From: Narthecium ossifragum
Lineage: Eukaryota; Streptophyta; Magnoliopsida; Dioscoreales; Nartheciaceae
Assembly (NCBI GenBank): GCA_963920575.1
Contig: OY986970.1
Span: 25,439,869-25,503,868, forward strand
Length of the DNA: 64,000 nucleotides
Reading direction: 5' to 3'
Positions 11,620 to 23,114 of the stretch are shown here, in pieces; position 1 is the first letter of the stretch, and each line of letters opens with the position of its first letter. The notes beneath the pieces are model-generated. The model saw nothing but the letters and a program-made list of their open reading frames with translations, made no database searches and was not told where the DNA came from. A program made the translations under genes and the position numbers.

Positions 11620-12540
11620 CTACAAGGCATGGAGTACCAATCCTTATGTTAACAAGTAGAAAAATTAGGAATTGGATTACTATAGCATGTATGACATGTC
11701 TGTAAAAGACTAGTTCTGATCTTCTATAAGCTCGTACAAGCCATGAAAATTATAGCCAACTAGTTGCTTATAATTCTGCCTATAGGAGTTCAACAAGAAT
11801 TTGAGACAAAGAAGGAACAAGAATATAATCTACTCCACATTTTTAACAAGAATTTCAGACAAAGAAGTAGAAAAATTATAGCCAACTAGTTTCTTATAAT
11901 ATCTCACAATATCTTCCACATTAGAGAATAAGTAGTTGTCCACAGGGGTGAATGTAGCAAATGAAACATCACATACAAGGGCAAGGAGCACAAAGGAAGA
12001 GTGCAAATGAATCCAACAAGACAGTCTCATATTCTTATTAATCTACAGCTTACTTCTGCACAGATCCAAGAGTCTACCAAGATCCTAAAAAACTTAATGC
12101 CACCAAAAAATCCCACGTAAGACTTCCCCAAAATCCTATTCCTTGGTTCTTAAATTATCAAAATCATATTTCATTCTAAAAACACCTAGATCTCCAATGT
12201 TCAGTGTATAGAAACCAATGCTCGGACGACCAACAAAAGAAACTAGCAAAAGAAACAAAAAGAAAAAAGCAAATGCACCCCTAGTCCCAGAATCAATGCT
12301 TCAAAACTTCCGAACAAAAAATTAAAACATCCATGTTTATGATTCAAAAAGGGAGTAGAAAGTAGCAATGCCCGTATGAAAATTGAAGGGAAAAAAACCC
12401 AATGCCACACCAAAAACCCAAGTACAAAAACCTCTACTTTCTCAACACATAAATCAACACATAAATCAGGAGCTCTCGTTACATGGAGAGTGGAAAAAAT
12501 TACTAGATGGAGTTCAGGTAGGAATACCTTAGCTGGATGA
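11620..12540. other. Upstream non-coding region of the transposase
   Basis: AT-rich sequence inside the PIF element, upstream of the transposase on the minus strand. It probably includes its 5' untranslated region and promoter, but no clear TATA box or exon could be placed. Confidence 0.4.
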
Positions 12541-12659
12541 CTCTCCTCAGATCTGGACTCGTATTGGGATCAGAAGCAGTAGGCTCACATCTCCTGGAGC
12601 AGCAGCACCGGTGAATAAGAAAGACAGAGAGGAACGAATGATCGCAACCCCGGGAGGTG

Positions 12660-13380
12660 GAGGATGGAGGAGATCTCGCGGTGAAGGATGAAGGAGGAAG
12701 AGCTCGCCGGGACGTCGGGGAAACTCCAGATCTAGGCGGGCGGAATGAGGGGCATCGTGAGCTCTCGAGGTGAGTAGGGCCTTTGGGATGAGGAGCTGGC
12801 TTTTGGGATGGGAGGTGGAGGATGGAGGAGATCTCGCGATGAAGGATGAAGGAGGAAGAGCTCGCCGGGACGCCGGGGAAACTCCAGATCTAGGCCGGCG
12901 GAATGAGGGGCATCGTGAGCTCTCGGGGTGAGTAGGGCCTTTGGGATGAGGAGCTAGCTTTTGGGATGGGAGGTGGAGGATGGAGGAGATCTCGTGGTGA
13001 AGGATGAAGGAGGAAGAGCTCGCCGGGACGCTGGGAAAACTCAAGATCTAGGCCGGCGGAATGAGGGGCATCGTGAGCTCTCGGGGTGAGTAGGGCCTTT
13101 GGGACGAGGAGCTGGCTTTTGGGATGGGAGGTGGAGGATGGAGGAGATCTCGTGGTGAAGGATGAAGGAGGAAGAGCTCGCCGGGACGCCGGGGAAACTC
13201 CAGATCTAGCGGTGAAGGATGAAGGAGGAAGAGCTCGCCGGGATGGCAGGGAAACTCCAGATCTAGGCCGGCGGAATGAGGGGTGCTCGAGAGCCGCCTC
13301 TCACCATCGTGAGCTCTCGGGGGGTGAGTAGGGCTGAGGAGGGATGAGGAGGGATGAGCAGGGATGAGGAGCTGATCCCT
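12660..13380. repeat. ~158-bp tandem repeat (about four copies) in the PIF element
   Basis: AGATCTCG(C/T)G(G/A)TGAAGGATG recurs at 12671, 12829, 12988 and 13145, followed each time by GAAGAGCTCGCCGGGACG. A partial fifth copy follows at about 13200. Proline/serine-rich open frames on the minus strand across this array are artefacts of the repeat. Confidence 0.85.
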
Positions 13381-13589
13381 TAGTCCTGCTAATATTGCAT
13401 ACCGATCGCGGCATTCGTTCGATCTGACGGAATGCCGCGATTCATAAAATCCGGGATAAGGATCGTCGGATCCATCTCGGATTCCAGGACCCATTGCAAA
13501 CCAAACACCTGGATCAGTTGAATCCAGAATCCGCCCATTCCCTTATCCACCTAATCCGCCTCATACACTGGTTGCCAAACAGGCCCTTA

Positions 13590-13884
13590 ATTGCAAGCAT
13601 CGGATGGTATTGCAATATTTGATGCAGTTATTCTCTCCAAATAGTGTTTAGGATCTCGTAAATATGATCCACTTCACCTCCCAATTGGTGGGCCATAAGG
13701 GCCACCCAAAAATGGCGCACCAAAAACCCCCAAGCCATGTCATGTGTTACGTGGATCGGATGGTCCTAATTTTGAGAGGACCCGAGACATTATATATTTT
13801 TCCTTCTTATATTTTGTTGGCATGTGCATCAGCCAAAGCAGCCTATTTAATACAAAAAAAAAAAATTGTAGTCATATAGCTGTA
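13590..13884. other. Short intergenic segment between the PIF element and the LINE
   Basis: No coding region is supported. A run of A at about 13853-13864 might be an older poly-A tail. Confidence 0.35.
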
Positions 13885-15623
13885 GCATCAAACGCCCAAG
13901 TTTAGGTCTCTCTCAGAATTTTATGTTGAGAATTGGGATGTTGTTGGTAGGGATTTTGTGGCAATCATCAAGAGGTTCTTCAGGACAGCGCACCTTCCAC
14001 CCAGCTGGAATCAGACCTTTATTTCATTGGTCTCAAAATGCAAGCACCCCTATGAAGTCCTATGAAGTTAAGGATTATAGACCCATCAGCTTATGCAATG
14101 TCGGCTATAAGATCATCACTACTATACTAGCAAAAAGGATGAAGCAGGTACTTGGGAGTTTGATATATGGGGATTGAGCAGTCGGCTTTCCTAGATGACA
14201 GATGCATCCATGACAATATCGACGCCGCCAAGGAGGTGCTCCACTCTATGAAGATTGCTCCGAAGACCCGAAGCTTGATGGTTTTGAAAGTGACCTCAAG
14301 TCAGCTTATGATAGGGTGAGGTGGAAGTTCTTGGAGGAGGTTCTTAGTCGGATGGGCTTTCCTGCCAGATGGATTTCATGGGTTATGACATGTGTGGTGG
14401 ATCCTGTTTTTTCTATTATCATCAATGAGAGATTGCATGGCATGATCATTTCTTCATGTGGCTTGAGACAAGGGGATCCTTTGTCCCCTTATCTCTTCGT
14501 GGTGGTGCAAGAAGTGCTATCAAGGATCCTGAAGAGCCCTATGGATGGACTAGAAGGTTTGAGGTTTCGTGGCTCTTACTTTTCTTTGTCGCACCTCCTT
14601 TATGCTGATGATTGTTTGATTTTCTCACGTGCTACATGCTTGGAGGCAAGGAAGCTGAAACTTATGTTAATTCGGGATAAATTCCTTGCGGGATTGGAGA
14701 TAAATACCAGCAAGTCCAGCATTCGTCTATCACCCACTGTACATGTGGATAGGAAGCTCACCATTACTCACATACTTCGGCTCGAGGAGGCAGTTGGTAC
14801 TTGGACATACTTGGGTACTTCACTCTTTGTTGGGCAAGGGAATGTGGCGGATTTCTCATTCTTGCTGGATAAAATGGTTGGAAAAATCTTAGGATGGCAG
14901 GGGAGGCTTATCTCTGACCCGGGACGACTGATCTTGCTCAAGTCAGTGCTACATGTTGTTCCAGCCTTCGTGATGGCTACAACACATATTCCTATGGCTA
15001 TTATTAATAGAATGGAGAGTATTTGCATGGATTTTCTTTGGAATGAGAGGAAATCAGAGATATGCAATGTTGCCTGGAAGGTGGTATGTTCTCCTAAGGA
15101 GTTTGGTGGGCTGGGGTTGAGGGACTTCAGCAGTTGGCAGAGGGTTCTCCAATTTCGGCGTGTGGCATCCTTCCTTGAGCATGGTGTGAGTGTTTGGAAA
15201 GAAGTTGCTAGGAAAAATATCAATGGCGGGAGGTGCTTCTGTTGTACCGTGATCCTAGAATGGCTACAACCTCTACTCATTGGAGACATGTATGCTTGGC
15301 AGCTGATGAGTTAAGAAAAAGGATGGTTTGGGCTCTAGGTGTACACAGTCAGCTTAATGTGATCTATGATGCATGGTGTTCAGATATTCCTATATCAAGG
15401 TGGCCGACCTTCTACAATGTATTTGCAGGCCTAGAATGGATTGATGTGGGAGAACTCATGAATGGTGCAGGATGGAATTATGAATTGCTTCATTCTCTTT
15501 TCCATCCCTCTCTTGCAAAGTGTATGAGGACCTTGGTGATCAAGACGACGGATGCATGTCGCTGGCCATACAATGGATCGGGGAAAGTATGCACCGCCTC
15601 AACCTACCTTGCGGCTCTACAAG
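13885..15623 (+). pseudogene. LINE ORF2, reverse transcriptase half (5' truncated)
   Basis: Plant L1-type reverse transcriptase. Conserved blocks in order are W-N-Q-T-F-I-S-L-V, Y-R-P-I-S-L-C-N-V-G-Y-K-I (14070-14120), Q-S-A-F (14180), the D-L-K-S-A-Y-D-R-V block (14300), G-L-R-Q-G-D-P-L-S-P-Y-L-F, and Y-A-D-D at about 14602, the catalytic pair. The thumb/connection region follows to about 15310. The endonuclease domain is missing, so the copy is 5' truncated. The frame is broken by an 8-9 bp duplication near 14050 (CTATGAAGT twice), near 14165, near 14265 and near 15230. The ORF stops at 15623, where a 12 kb LTR-element complex begins, and continues at 27685. TSD ACAAG on both sides (15619-15623, 27685-27689) proves the split. 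Confidence 0.9.
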
Positions 15624-16521
15624 TGATAAGACTTGAAAAGTGTCGTAGTCTTAACAAGTATGTCAAAATTAGAAATTTATAATCTGAATCACTAACTAAC
15701 TACTTTATGGGTAGATAGCAATGAGTTCGAGTCGAATCCACAGGGAAAAGAAGTGTTAAGTATAATTACCTCGTATAGTTCTAAATCAAAAGATTGATAA
15801 AGAGAATGATTTTTGGGTTTAAACTACTCTTAACTCAAATTAAACTAAACTGAATAATAATATGATAAACGGCCAAGGGATTTCTAATCCGTAATAAAGA
15901 ACTAACTAGGTCTTCCTAGGATAAAAGCAATTCAATTAAGCGTTAATGGTTTTAACTAGTCGATAGGTGAATGGCTAGAACTCCTACCGCTCAACAAAGA
16001 TTTGTAAGAAGTTTTCATCGGAATGACTAACATCAACGAATGGATATTTGGTGAATAAATCAAAGTGGTTCTAGCACTTTGAGGTTGCCACATCAATAAT
16101 AATAAGGAACGAATGAAAAGTTAAGAATATAGGTCTCAGTGGTTCTAGCACTCCTATAATCTTAATCTAGGGTTTAGGATTCATAAACATAGATCAAATA
16201 TGGTTCTAGCATGAAAGCATCATGAAATGATCCCAATCCTAGCCTCTAACATGCATAAGACCTAGATTTAGGGCACAATACAAGAAATCATTCATCCACC
16301 ATGTAAATCGACACCAAAAAGATATACCAATAAAAATTTAATCCATTAAAAACCATCAAAAAAATTCATGCTCCAATCCATAGGAATCCCTAGATAGATT
16401 CTCTAATAAATCATAGAAATCCCTCGGCTAGAGATTAGTTACTCATCTTAGGAAGGAGATCCGTCGATGAAGGTTGTCGCCGCGCTCCACCCATGGATCT
16501 TCCACCAAAGATCTAAATTTG
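15624..16521 (-). mobile_element. 3' half of the split outer Athila-type LTR
   Basis: On the minus strand this resembles, with many substitutions, the end half of the LTRs at 17134-18780 and 25378-27047: the GGTTCTAGCAC-type segments, the CTAACTAACTAC block and the ATCCACAGGGAAA block come in the same order. It ends at the ACAAG target duplication. Joined with 27684-27048 it would make a ~1.5 kb LTR. Confidence 0.7.
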
Positions 16522-16870
16522 GAATTTTGACCGTGGAACTCTTTTCAAGAAAATCTTCTAGATGGTAGTAAGGGTCCTCATTACTCAAGCCGTGAAAGTT
16601 TGGAAGGAATTGAGGCTTAAACTTGTAGAGTGTGGCTTGAACAATGGGTTGTTGTATACCCGACGTGGGTGCAAATGTAGAAGGGACATAGTAATCCTTC
16701 ATACTCCTACGGTCCGGGATGAGATTGGCATTAGGATTGGGGTCCGGGTTGAGAGCATCCATGACTTGAGGAAGTGGGAGGTCCTTATGCAAGGGTATGC
16801 TTGAAGATGTCCTAGAATCTAAGAATGCTTGCAATGTGATATATAGATCTAAATCATCTTCATCACTCAT
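16522..16870 (-). pseudogene. Athila-type gag, N-terminal fragment
   Basis: From ATG at 16870 (minus) the frame runs through an acidic start and then M-K-D-Y-Y-V-P and F-H-G-L-S-N-E-D-P-Y-Y-H-L-E-D-F, the conserved opening of the Athila/plant Ty3 gag domain that forms the virus-like particle shell. It lies downstream of the primer-binding site at 17108-17125, the normal place. After about 110 residues the coding sequence stops abruptly near 16522 and continues into LTR sequence, so it is a truncated relic. The remaining frame to 16448 is LTR-derived, not gag. Confidence 0.75.
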
Positions 16871-17107
16871 TCACACATATGGGAATTTGGACCATACAAG
16901 GTAAGAGATACATTACAGTGGGCTGGTCCAAGAACCTTGTATCTTCACCCGTAGATGAGTCGCTTCGCCGCTCGGAAGCTTCACCTACAAACACAAAAAG
17001 ATATACAATATAAGCAACGTTCTATTTTTGGTATTTTGTAATAAAAGAGAGTAAAGCAACCTAATTGAAAGGAGAGATTTATCAAGTAAGAAATTCAAAT
17101 CAACAAA

Positions 17108-17125
17108 TCTCCAGCAATGGCGCCA
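17108..17125 (-). other. Primer-binding site (tRNA-Asp type, Athila)
   Basis: The minus strand reads TGGCGCCATTGCTGGAGA eight bases inside the LTR end. This is close to the tRNA-Asp-complementary primer site known for Athila elements and supports reading 17134-18780 as a 5' LTR for the gag on its left. Confidence 0.75.
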
Positions 17126-17133
17126 CAAAATCT

Positions 17134-18780
17134 TGACGCGCCCAAATCACTCGTCGTAAAAGTGACTAGGGCGTCGAGATTACAATTTATACCGAATCCT
17201 AACTAACTACTACGTAGTTAGCGGGAGTCCGGGTCGATCCACAGGGAAATGAGACTTGACTAACATACTCGATAGATAACTCCCAACAATAGCTAAAATA
17301 ATTTGGGTTTTGGATTAATGACGATTAAAGTAATTAACTAAGTATAGAGAAATAAAACTAATATGGAGAAGCCTTGGGATTTCCATTTCATTGTAGGTTC
17401 TAGTGTAGCCTCCTAAGGAATTGAGGTGTGTAATCCAATTGGGACGATCGAAATCTAGAAGTCGACAAGCGGGTGGTTAGCCTCACTTATCGCTCAACGG
17501 AAGTCGGGTTAGAATCATCCGCCGGAAAGAAGCACATTCACAAAGTCGACGAATGAGTGATTAGCTTCTATCGTCGCTAACGAACCTTCGATTAAGATCG
17601 ATTCGTTGCAAGGTAAAGGTATTGTATGGAATCGGGCATTGGATCGAGATGGTTCTAGCACCTCGAATCCAATGCAAGAGAAAGATAGAATGGATCCTCT
17701 AATTAGAGAGATATGGATGGTTCTAGCATCCCTAATCTCTAATCTAGGGCTATTCATCCTCCCAATGGAATTGGATGTGTTTCTAGCACATCCAACTCAT
17801 TGGGGCATAACAACAAACACCAATCATGCACAAGTTTTAGCTCATACCAAAGAAGGGCATTCATCCATTCAACATATAAGATCCATGTAAAAAGATAAAG
17901 AAATCATGCTCAAATCCATACAATAGATCATTCCCAAAGATTACACATCAAAAACCTTAAGAAAACTACAAAAGAATCCTACAACTACATGGAAATCTCA
18001 AGAGAAAGGAAGTTAGCTACTCATCTTGGATGAATCCATGGATGGAGGTTGATGAAGCTCCCCTCCCATGGATTTCCTCCAAGAAGTGCTCCTCTAAATT
18101 GGGTAAGAAAACTAGAAAGGCTGGAAATAGGACTAAGAGAAGATCCCTAAAATCCCCCATAAGGGGTCTATTTATAGTAAACAAGCCTCCCCCACTCGGA
18201 TTAGATCTGGGCCATTGATTTTGCTCGGCTGGCACAAAAGGATCGATCCTTGTAAGGTAGAGGATCGATCTTCCTCTTCCGTGTGATCGCTGGTCCCGTA
18301 GAGGATCGATCCTCCTATAGGAAAGGATCGATCTTTGTTCTGGAGTTCTTGCTGCGCCCCGATGAAGATCGATCCTATAGTGGATGGAGATCGATCCTCT
18401 AGAATGTTGCGTTCTGTCACTGAAAAATGCACATAAAAGATCGATTCTTCCCATAGTGAAGATCGATCCTTCAGAACTTGCGCTCTGTCACTGAAAAATG
18501 CGCATAAGGGATCGATCTTCTCTTTATGAAGGATCGATCATTGTTGTCCCGACTGGATTTCTCTTAATGTACTTCAGAGGATCGATCCTTCTTCAATAAA
18601 GGATCGATCTTCTTCATAAAAACTGGCCCGAATGACTTCATTTAAGCTCGGAACTTGATCCAATCCTCATTGAGGGCTCTTGTACCTGTCATAGGGTAAT
18701 AATCGTCAGTAAGGCCTTGCTCGGAGACTAACAAGGCCAAGTTGAAAGGGTGATTTATGCACTTTTCACGTCTTATCACA
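17134..18780 (-). mobile_element. Athila-type LTR, 1647 bp
   Basis: On the minus strand it begins TGTGATAAGACGTGAAAAGT and ends GGGCGCGTCA. It is nearly identical to the plus-strand LTR at 25378-27047. The primer-binding site and gag follow it on the left; the 3' untranslated region of the env-side element enters from the right. The same LTR therefore borders two internal regions. Its first part carries the GATCGATC array. Confidence 0.9.
18236..18620. repeat. GATCGATC palindrome array in the Athila LTR
   Basis: About a dozen copies of GATCGATC, usually as GGATCGATCCT or AGATCGATCTT, occur in 385 bp at spacings of roughly 20-45 bp, between otherwise non-repetitive sequence. The matching array in the plus-strand LTR lies at about 25545-25945. 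Confidence 0.9.
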
Positions 18781-20586
18781 TCCGCTAACTTGAACTTTGC
18801 TAGTCCTCGAGCAAAGCAAAAGAAAAATAACTTGACGGGAAAGTGAATAAATAAGAAACTATTAAAGAGCAATCACCCGATCAACAATTAGTCACTTCTC
18901 AAATAGCTTTGGTTCCTATGTAATCAAGATTCATTCATATGCACACATAGATTCGAATGCATAGCTCCATCCATCAACCCATAGTACAAGTAAAATGCAA
19001 GCGAATAATTCCATCAATAGCATCATTCAAACACTTCAAAACACTTGACCAAGATCAAAGCTCATCTAAGCAATCCGTGTAGTGAAAGTTGCTACTCATG
19101 TATTCGGGGTCTCATAGTCATTCAAGTAGGGTTCCAATCAAAACTAGACATCCTTAGCGTTTTACACCGGTTGAACAAATGACAAGTTTTATTTAAAATA
19201 AAATCTTTGTTCTTTTTTTTTTCTTTTTTTCTGACTAAAACCAATGGTCGTGCAATGCCATGATCCCTTAGGCTTTCTACTAGGCCCATGTAACGAGATT
19301 TGGGCCAGTGGCTCCTCGGTCAGATGACCGAAAGGCACTAGGTGTTGAGGCACCCCTCGGGCTTAATTTCCCGAACCTAGCAGGCCACGAATCACAGCTG
19401 ACCAACAAGCTTTTATTTGATACTAGCGTGACCGTGCAATGCCTTGATCCCTTAAGCTTTCTACTAGGCCCATTTAACGAGTGTTAGATCAATGACTCCT
19501 AAGCCAGATGGCTTTGGGGCATTCAGTGTTGAAGCACCCCTCGGATCTAACTACTCGAGCCTAGAAGGCTATGAATCAAGACTAATCACTTTTATTAACC
19601 TGGCTCTCGGCCTCTAACTTGGCTTCGAACCCTACTACAAGTCATCTCAATCGAGTGTAAATAGCCTTGGACCCCCAATCTATCAAGGTCCCCCAATCAA
19701 ACACTACTTGCCCCCTCATACAAGTGTAAGTGCACAAGTGGATTGGATCACTTAAATGTCCTTAATGCATGGCAAGAAGAATTAAAGTAGAAGAATAACA
19801 CTACACATGAAATGATTTGTCAAATTTTACAAAGCATGAGAATCAAGATGAATTATGCAATAGTCATCCATGCTAGCATAAGAATTGAAAATTTTTCGCA
19901 TATTTACCAATCAAATAAACGTGTGACTAACTGTAGATCGATCACAGGTTATCTATAAACATGATGCAATCATACCCCCTAACTTAAGCGGGTTTGTCCT
20001 CAAGCACGGAAGAAAGATAAAGTGTAGAGATAACCTTGTGATGAAATGGACGAAAATGTAACCTTGACAAAAGGTATGAAAGGAGTTAGGGTCAAGGTTA
20101 GTCGTGAGAAACAATAATGTTGTGATGTCAAAATGTCGTATTTTGCGTTGCTATCCATAGCTCGTATGTCCTGTAACATCATAGAGGAAATACCCATCAT
20201 AGCATTATGGAAATCAACGAATAGAGATGAAAATTTTTGAAAAAAATTGGGCAGTATTCCCTCTATTTATTCGATAAGCCCAAGGGCTGTACAAAGATGC
20301 CATTTGCATCCAACATTTGTTACATGCTTTCAAATTGAAATATAGAAATGCATCTACCCCAACCGTCATTTACAAGCATACATCCACATTCATATACATA
20401 CATCCACACCCGGGGCACACCCCCATATCAAAAATCATGTATATATATATATATCCACTATCACCAATGTCAACCATATACAAAAGTAGAGCAATGGAAT
20501 ACAAAAAGTTACCCACCCTCCAATCACAAAAAGAGATACACTCCAACCATCCAGAAAATATAGAATATACCCCTAGATACAGTCTA
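18781..20586 (-). other. Athila 3' internal non-coding region
   Basis: Lies between the env-position ORF and the LTR. It has no convincing open frame but includes two related ~190-bp repeats (AGGCTTTCTACTAGGCCCAT and AAGCTTTCTACTAGGCCCAT blocks at about 19270 and 19450). The part 18781-19653 belongs to the left arm of the large inverted duplication. The base run next to the LTR (TCCGCTAACTT) is a decayed version of the polypurine tract seen in the other copy. Confidence 0.7.
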
Positions 20587-22030
20587 TCATCCCTGAGGTC
20601 TCAGGTATGGAAAGGTAAGAGGTCGGAAAGGAACGATAGCAGTGATCGGCGGAGGTGGTGGGTGGATGGCATCGAGATGCGCGAGGATACTCGAGGCGAC
20701 CTGGTGAAGTGCGGTGATGTCCTGGCGAAGGGCGGCGTCGCGCGCGTCTACCTCGTCCAAGCGCTGCAGTACTGCGTCCTGAAACGCCCGGTGCTCCCGA
20801 TAGATCTCACCCATGGTAGGGTGCTCCACGGGTCCGAACTCTGGTGGGGGGCACCGAGGACGCGGCTGCCGGACTGGCGCACCGGCCTTCCTCATATGGC
20901 CGAGGACCTTGCCCTAGGTGGGGCCACCAAAGCGTGCAAACATGAGGGCCTCCTCTGAGACAGTAGGCTCGCCCTCAAGGACTAGGTCCTGGCTCGCTAG
21001 AAAAGCTGAAATGAGGGACAGCTTTCTTGGCATAGCTCGTGGTCTTGTCCCTGATCGCCCCGCGGTAAAACTGCGACATGTCCTCTAAAATTTGTTGGGG
21101 TATGTTGACCGCCCAGCCCTTGGCCAACAACCACAGTATGCAAAGCCAATCACCAGTTCGATACTGGTCATGTCCATTTTGGAAGACATTGCGACGCAAG
21201 ATATCGTCGAACAACCAAAATTGAGGCGACAGCTCTGCCCGTGTAAATTTGCCCCGGCTTATGCGATCCGGGTTGAGGACGAGATGAGCCTCGTAGTCAT
21301 GACGGAACAACTCCTCGGGCTGCAGCATATGAAGACCGGGGCAACGTGACGGAATTGCCAAAACCTCGCAGATGGCCTTGTCCATCAAGGTAACATCAAC
21401 CCCATCAATTGTGGATGTGAAGCCAAGGCAGTGGAAGTAACCATCGACCGCGTCGTCCCGGTCATCCCCGTAGGTGATGGCTGTCATGTTCTGGTAGAAC
21501 ATGCAGACAAGCCTAGGGTACACCGTGGTCTCCGGTGTACAAAGAGGCAGAAGACCACGGTTCTCCAACATCTCAATAGAATTCTGGGCATGCTCGACAG
21601 TACGAAAGTGCTCCACATTGAATGTAAATTCGAGGTTTACCTCCCGCTGCCAATCTGGACGGAGACCTCGGACGAGTGTGGGCGCAGTGGACGGCCGGGA
21701 TTGCTTCTTGATCTTCTTGGACTGGCGAGGGTTGGAAGAAGATGTCGTCTTCCTCTTGGAGGTTGCCGGAGCCGTGGGAGATGTAGTTAGAGACCGCGTG
21801 GAGGAAGTGGCCGGCACTCTCGGAGTCCTTGCTGGCCGGGACGACGAGGATTGAGGGATGGAAGCTCGTGGGGGAGATGGTGAAGCCGGAGGGGTGGACA
21901 CTTGCCGTGGAGGTGCCGGAAGTCTAGCCGAGGGTGCGGAGGGAGGTCGTGCCGGTGGTGTGGAAGGCGAAGCGGCGGCCTTGCCCTTCCCGGCGGCCTT
22001 CTTGGTGGCGGCGGTGTGCTTGCGAACCAT
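20587..22030 (-). pseudogene. Athila env-position ORF (unknown-function structural-like protein)
   Basis: From the ATG at 22030 (minus) the protein starts with a basic, Ala/Pro/Ser-rich region (residues 1-125, K-K-I-K-K-like nuclear-type patches). A globular domain follows from about residue 130 to 350 with N-L-E-F, W-L-F-D-D-I-L and W-L-L-A-K-G-W blocks, as in the ORF that many plant Athila elements carry between integrase and 3' LTR. The last part (20895-20587) is Arg/Pro-rich with a heptad-like helix (L-D-E-V-D-A-R). A frame change near 20995 and an in-frame TAG at 20916-20914 break it. The ORF position is that called 'envelope-like' in Athila, but I see no clear signal peptide or membrane anchor, so I do not claim an envelope function. 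Confidence 0.65.
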
Positions 22031-22309
22031 CGGAGGTGAGTGGAGAGGATGAGGTCGCCTTGGGGTGAAGTGGAACGACGAAGGTGGCCGGCAACGAGGA
22101 GCTTGGAGGATGCGGCGGCACCGGTGGCTCAAGGGGAGGTGAGGAAGAAATGTGGACGGCGCTGGGGTCGATTAAGGGAAGAGGAGTGAAGGGGAGGTGT
22201 CGTGGAGGCACTGGGAGATGGGGGGTGGCGGCGGCGATTTGCGTCGGAGTCGGAGACGAAGAGAGGCGCGGCGGCTATCGTGAGGGAAGAAAGGGGGAAA
22301 GGGGATCGA

Positions 22310-22780
22310 TATTAGGGCTTGTGAGCCCTAAGTCGATCCCGCTGGGGTTATATTTTTTTTTCAAGACCCCGCAAAGGATCGATCTTCCTCAAGAGGAAGA
22401 TCGATCTTTTGCCACATGGCAGCATCATAACGGTTCAAACTTAAGTCGTGCCGACGTGTCCAAGTGAGTAAGATCGATCTTTAGGTAGATAAGGATCGAT
22501 CTCCTCAAAACCATCCCCCTGCCACGAATAAATTCGCAAAAGATATCGATCCTGAGGTATGGAAGGATCGATCCTCTAAGAACCATCCCCCTGTCACGAA
22601 TAAATTTGCAAAAGAGATCGATCATGAGGTATGGAAGGATCGATCACCTCAAAACCATCCCCTTGTCACGAATAAATTCGCAAAACGGATCGATCCTAAC
22701 TCGCCCCCAGGTTCCAGCGTACATTCCAAATGGATATAAAGGATCGATCCTCTCCGCTTGGAAGATCGATCTTTTATGTA
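22310..22780. repeat. GATCGATC array upstream of the env-position ORF
   Basis: About a dozen GATCGATC motifs and close variants lie between the ORF start and pol. Three copies of a CCATCCCCYTGYCACGAATAAATT block alternate with them at about 80-90 bp. Three GATCGATC arrays thus occur in one Athila-derived complex. Confidence 0.85.
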
Positions 22781-23114
22781 CCAAACTGCAAAACTGAGCT
22801 GAAAACTTGGGAATTCGCCCCACACACCTCAAGCATAAATACTAGGCTCCTTAGGCGTTAAAATACTACAAAACAAACCCTCCAAACCAGTTGATTCATC
22901 AATCATCACACAAAAACAACAAACCATCTCGACATCACAATTATTCCAACAAACATCAATTCAAAAACACACCAAAATCAAACATGCAAATAATGGGAAA
23001 AACAATCAATCATGCAAAGAAGAAATACAAACAAATTCAGAAAAATACGAAGAAAGGATGGGTTGCCTCCCACCAAGCGCTAAATTTACCGTCTATAGCG
23101 AGACGCAATAAAGC
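22781..23114. other. Non-coding spacer between pol and the GATCGATC array
   Basis: AT-rich, with short open frames only. Nothing recognisable. Confidence 0.5.

Larger units (their letters stand above)
7136..13586 (-). mobile_element. PIF/Harbinger DNA transposon, 6.45 kb, TSD TTA
   Basis: The left end GGGCCCGTTTGGCAAC (7136) and the reverse complement of the right end GGGCCTGTTTGGCAAC (ending 13586) differ at one base. Both sides are flanked by TTA, the 3-bp duplication typical of PIF/Harbinger. All three ORFs are on the minus strand, in order: DDE transposase (11619-10294), Myb/SANT-like ORF (10100-9093), and an RNase H1-N-like membrane ORF (8004-7693). The right subterminal region contains a ~158-bp tandem repeat. 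The transposase looks intact but the Myb ORF is broken, so autonomy is doubtful. Confidence 0.9.

Noticed and set aside
13664..13879. 71-codon open frame before the LINE
   Set aside because: No motif, ordinary AT-rich sequence, and it ends next to a poly-A-like run.
20317..22467. Plus-strand open frames opposite the Athila env-position ORF
   Set aside because: They are shadow frames of the minus-strand ORF, with Arg/Gly-rich text and no motif.
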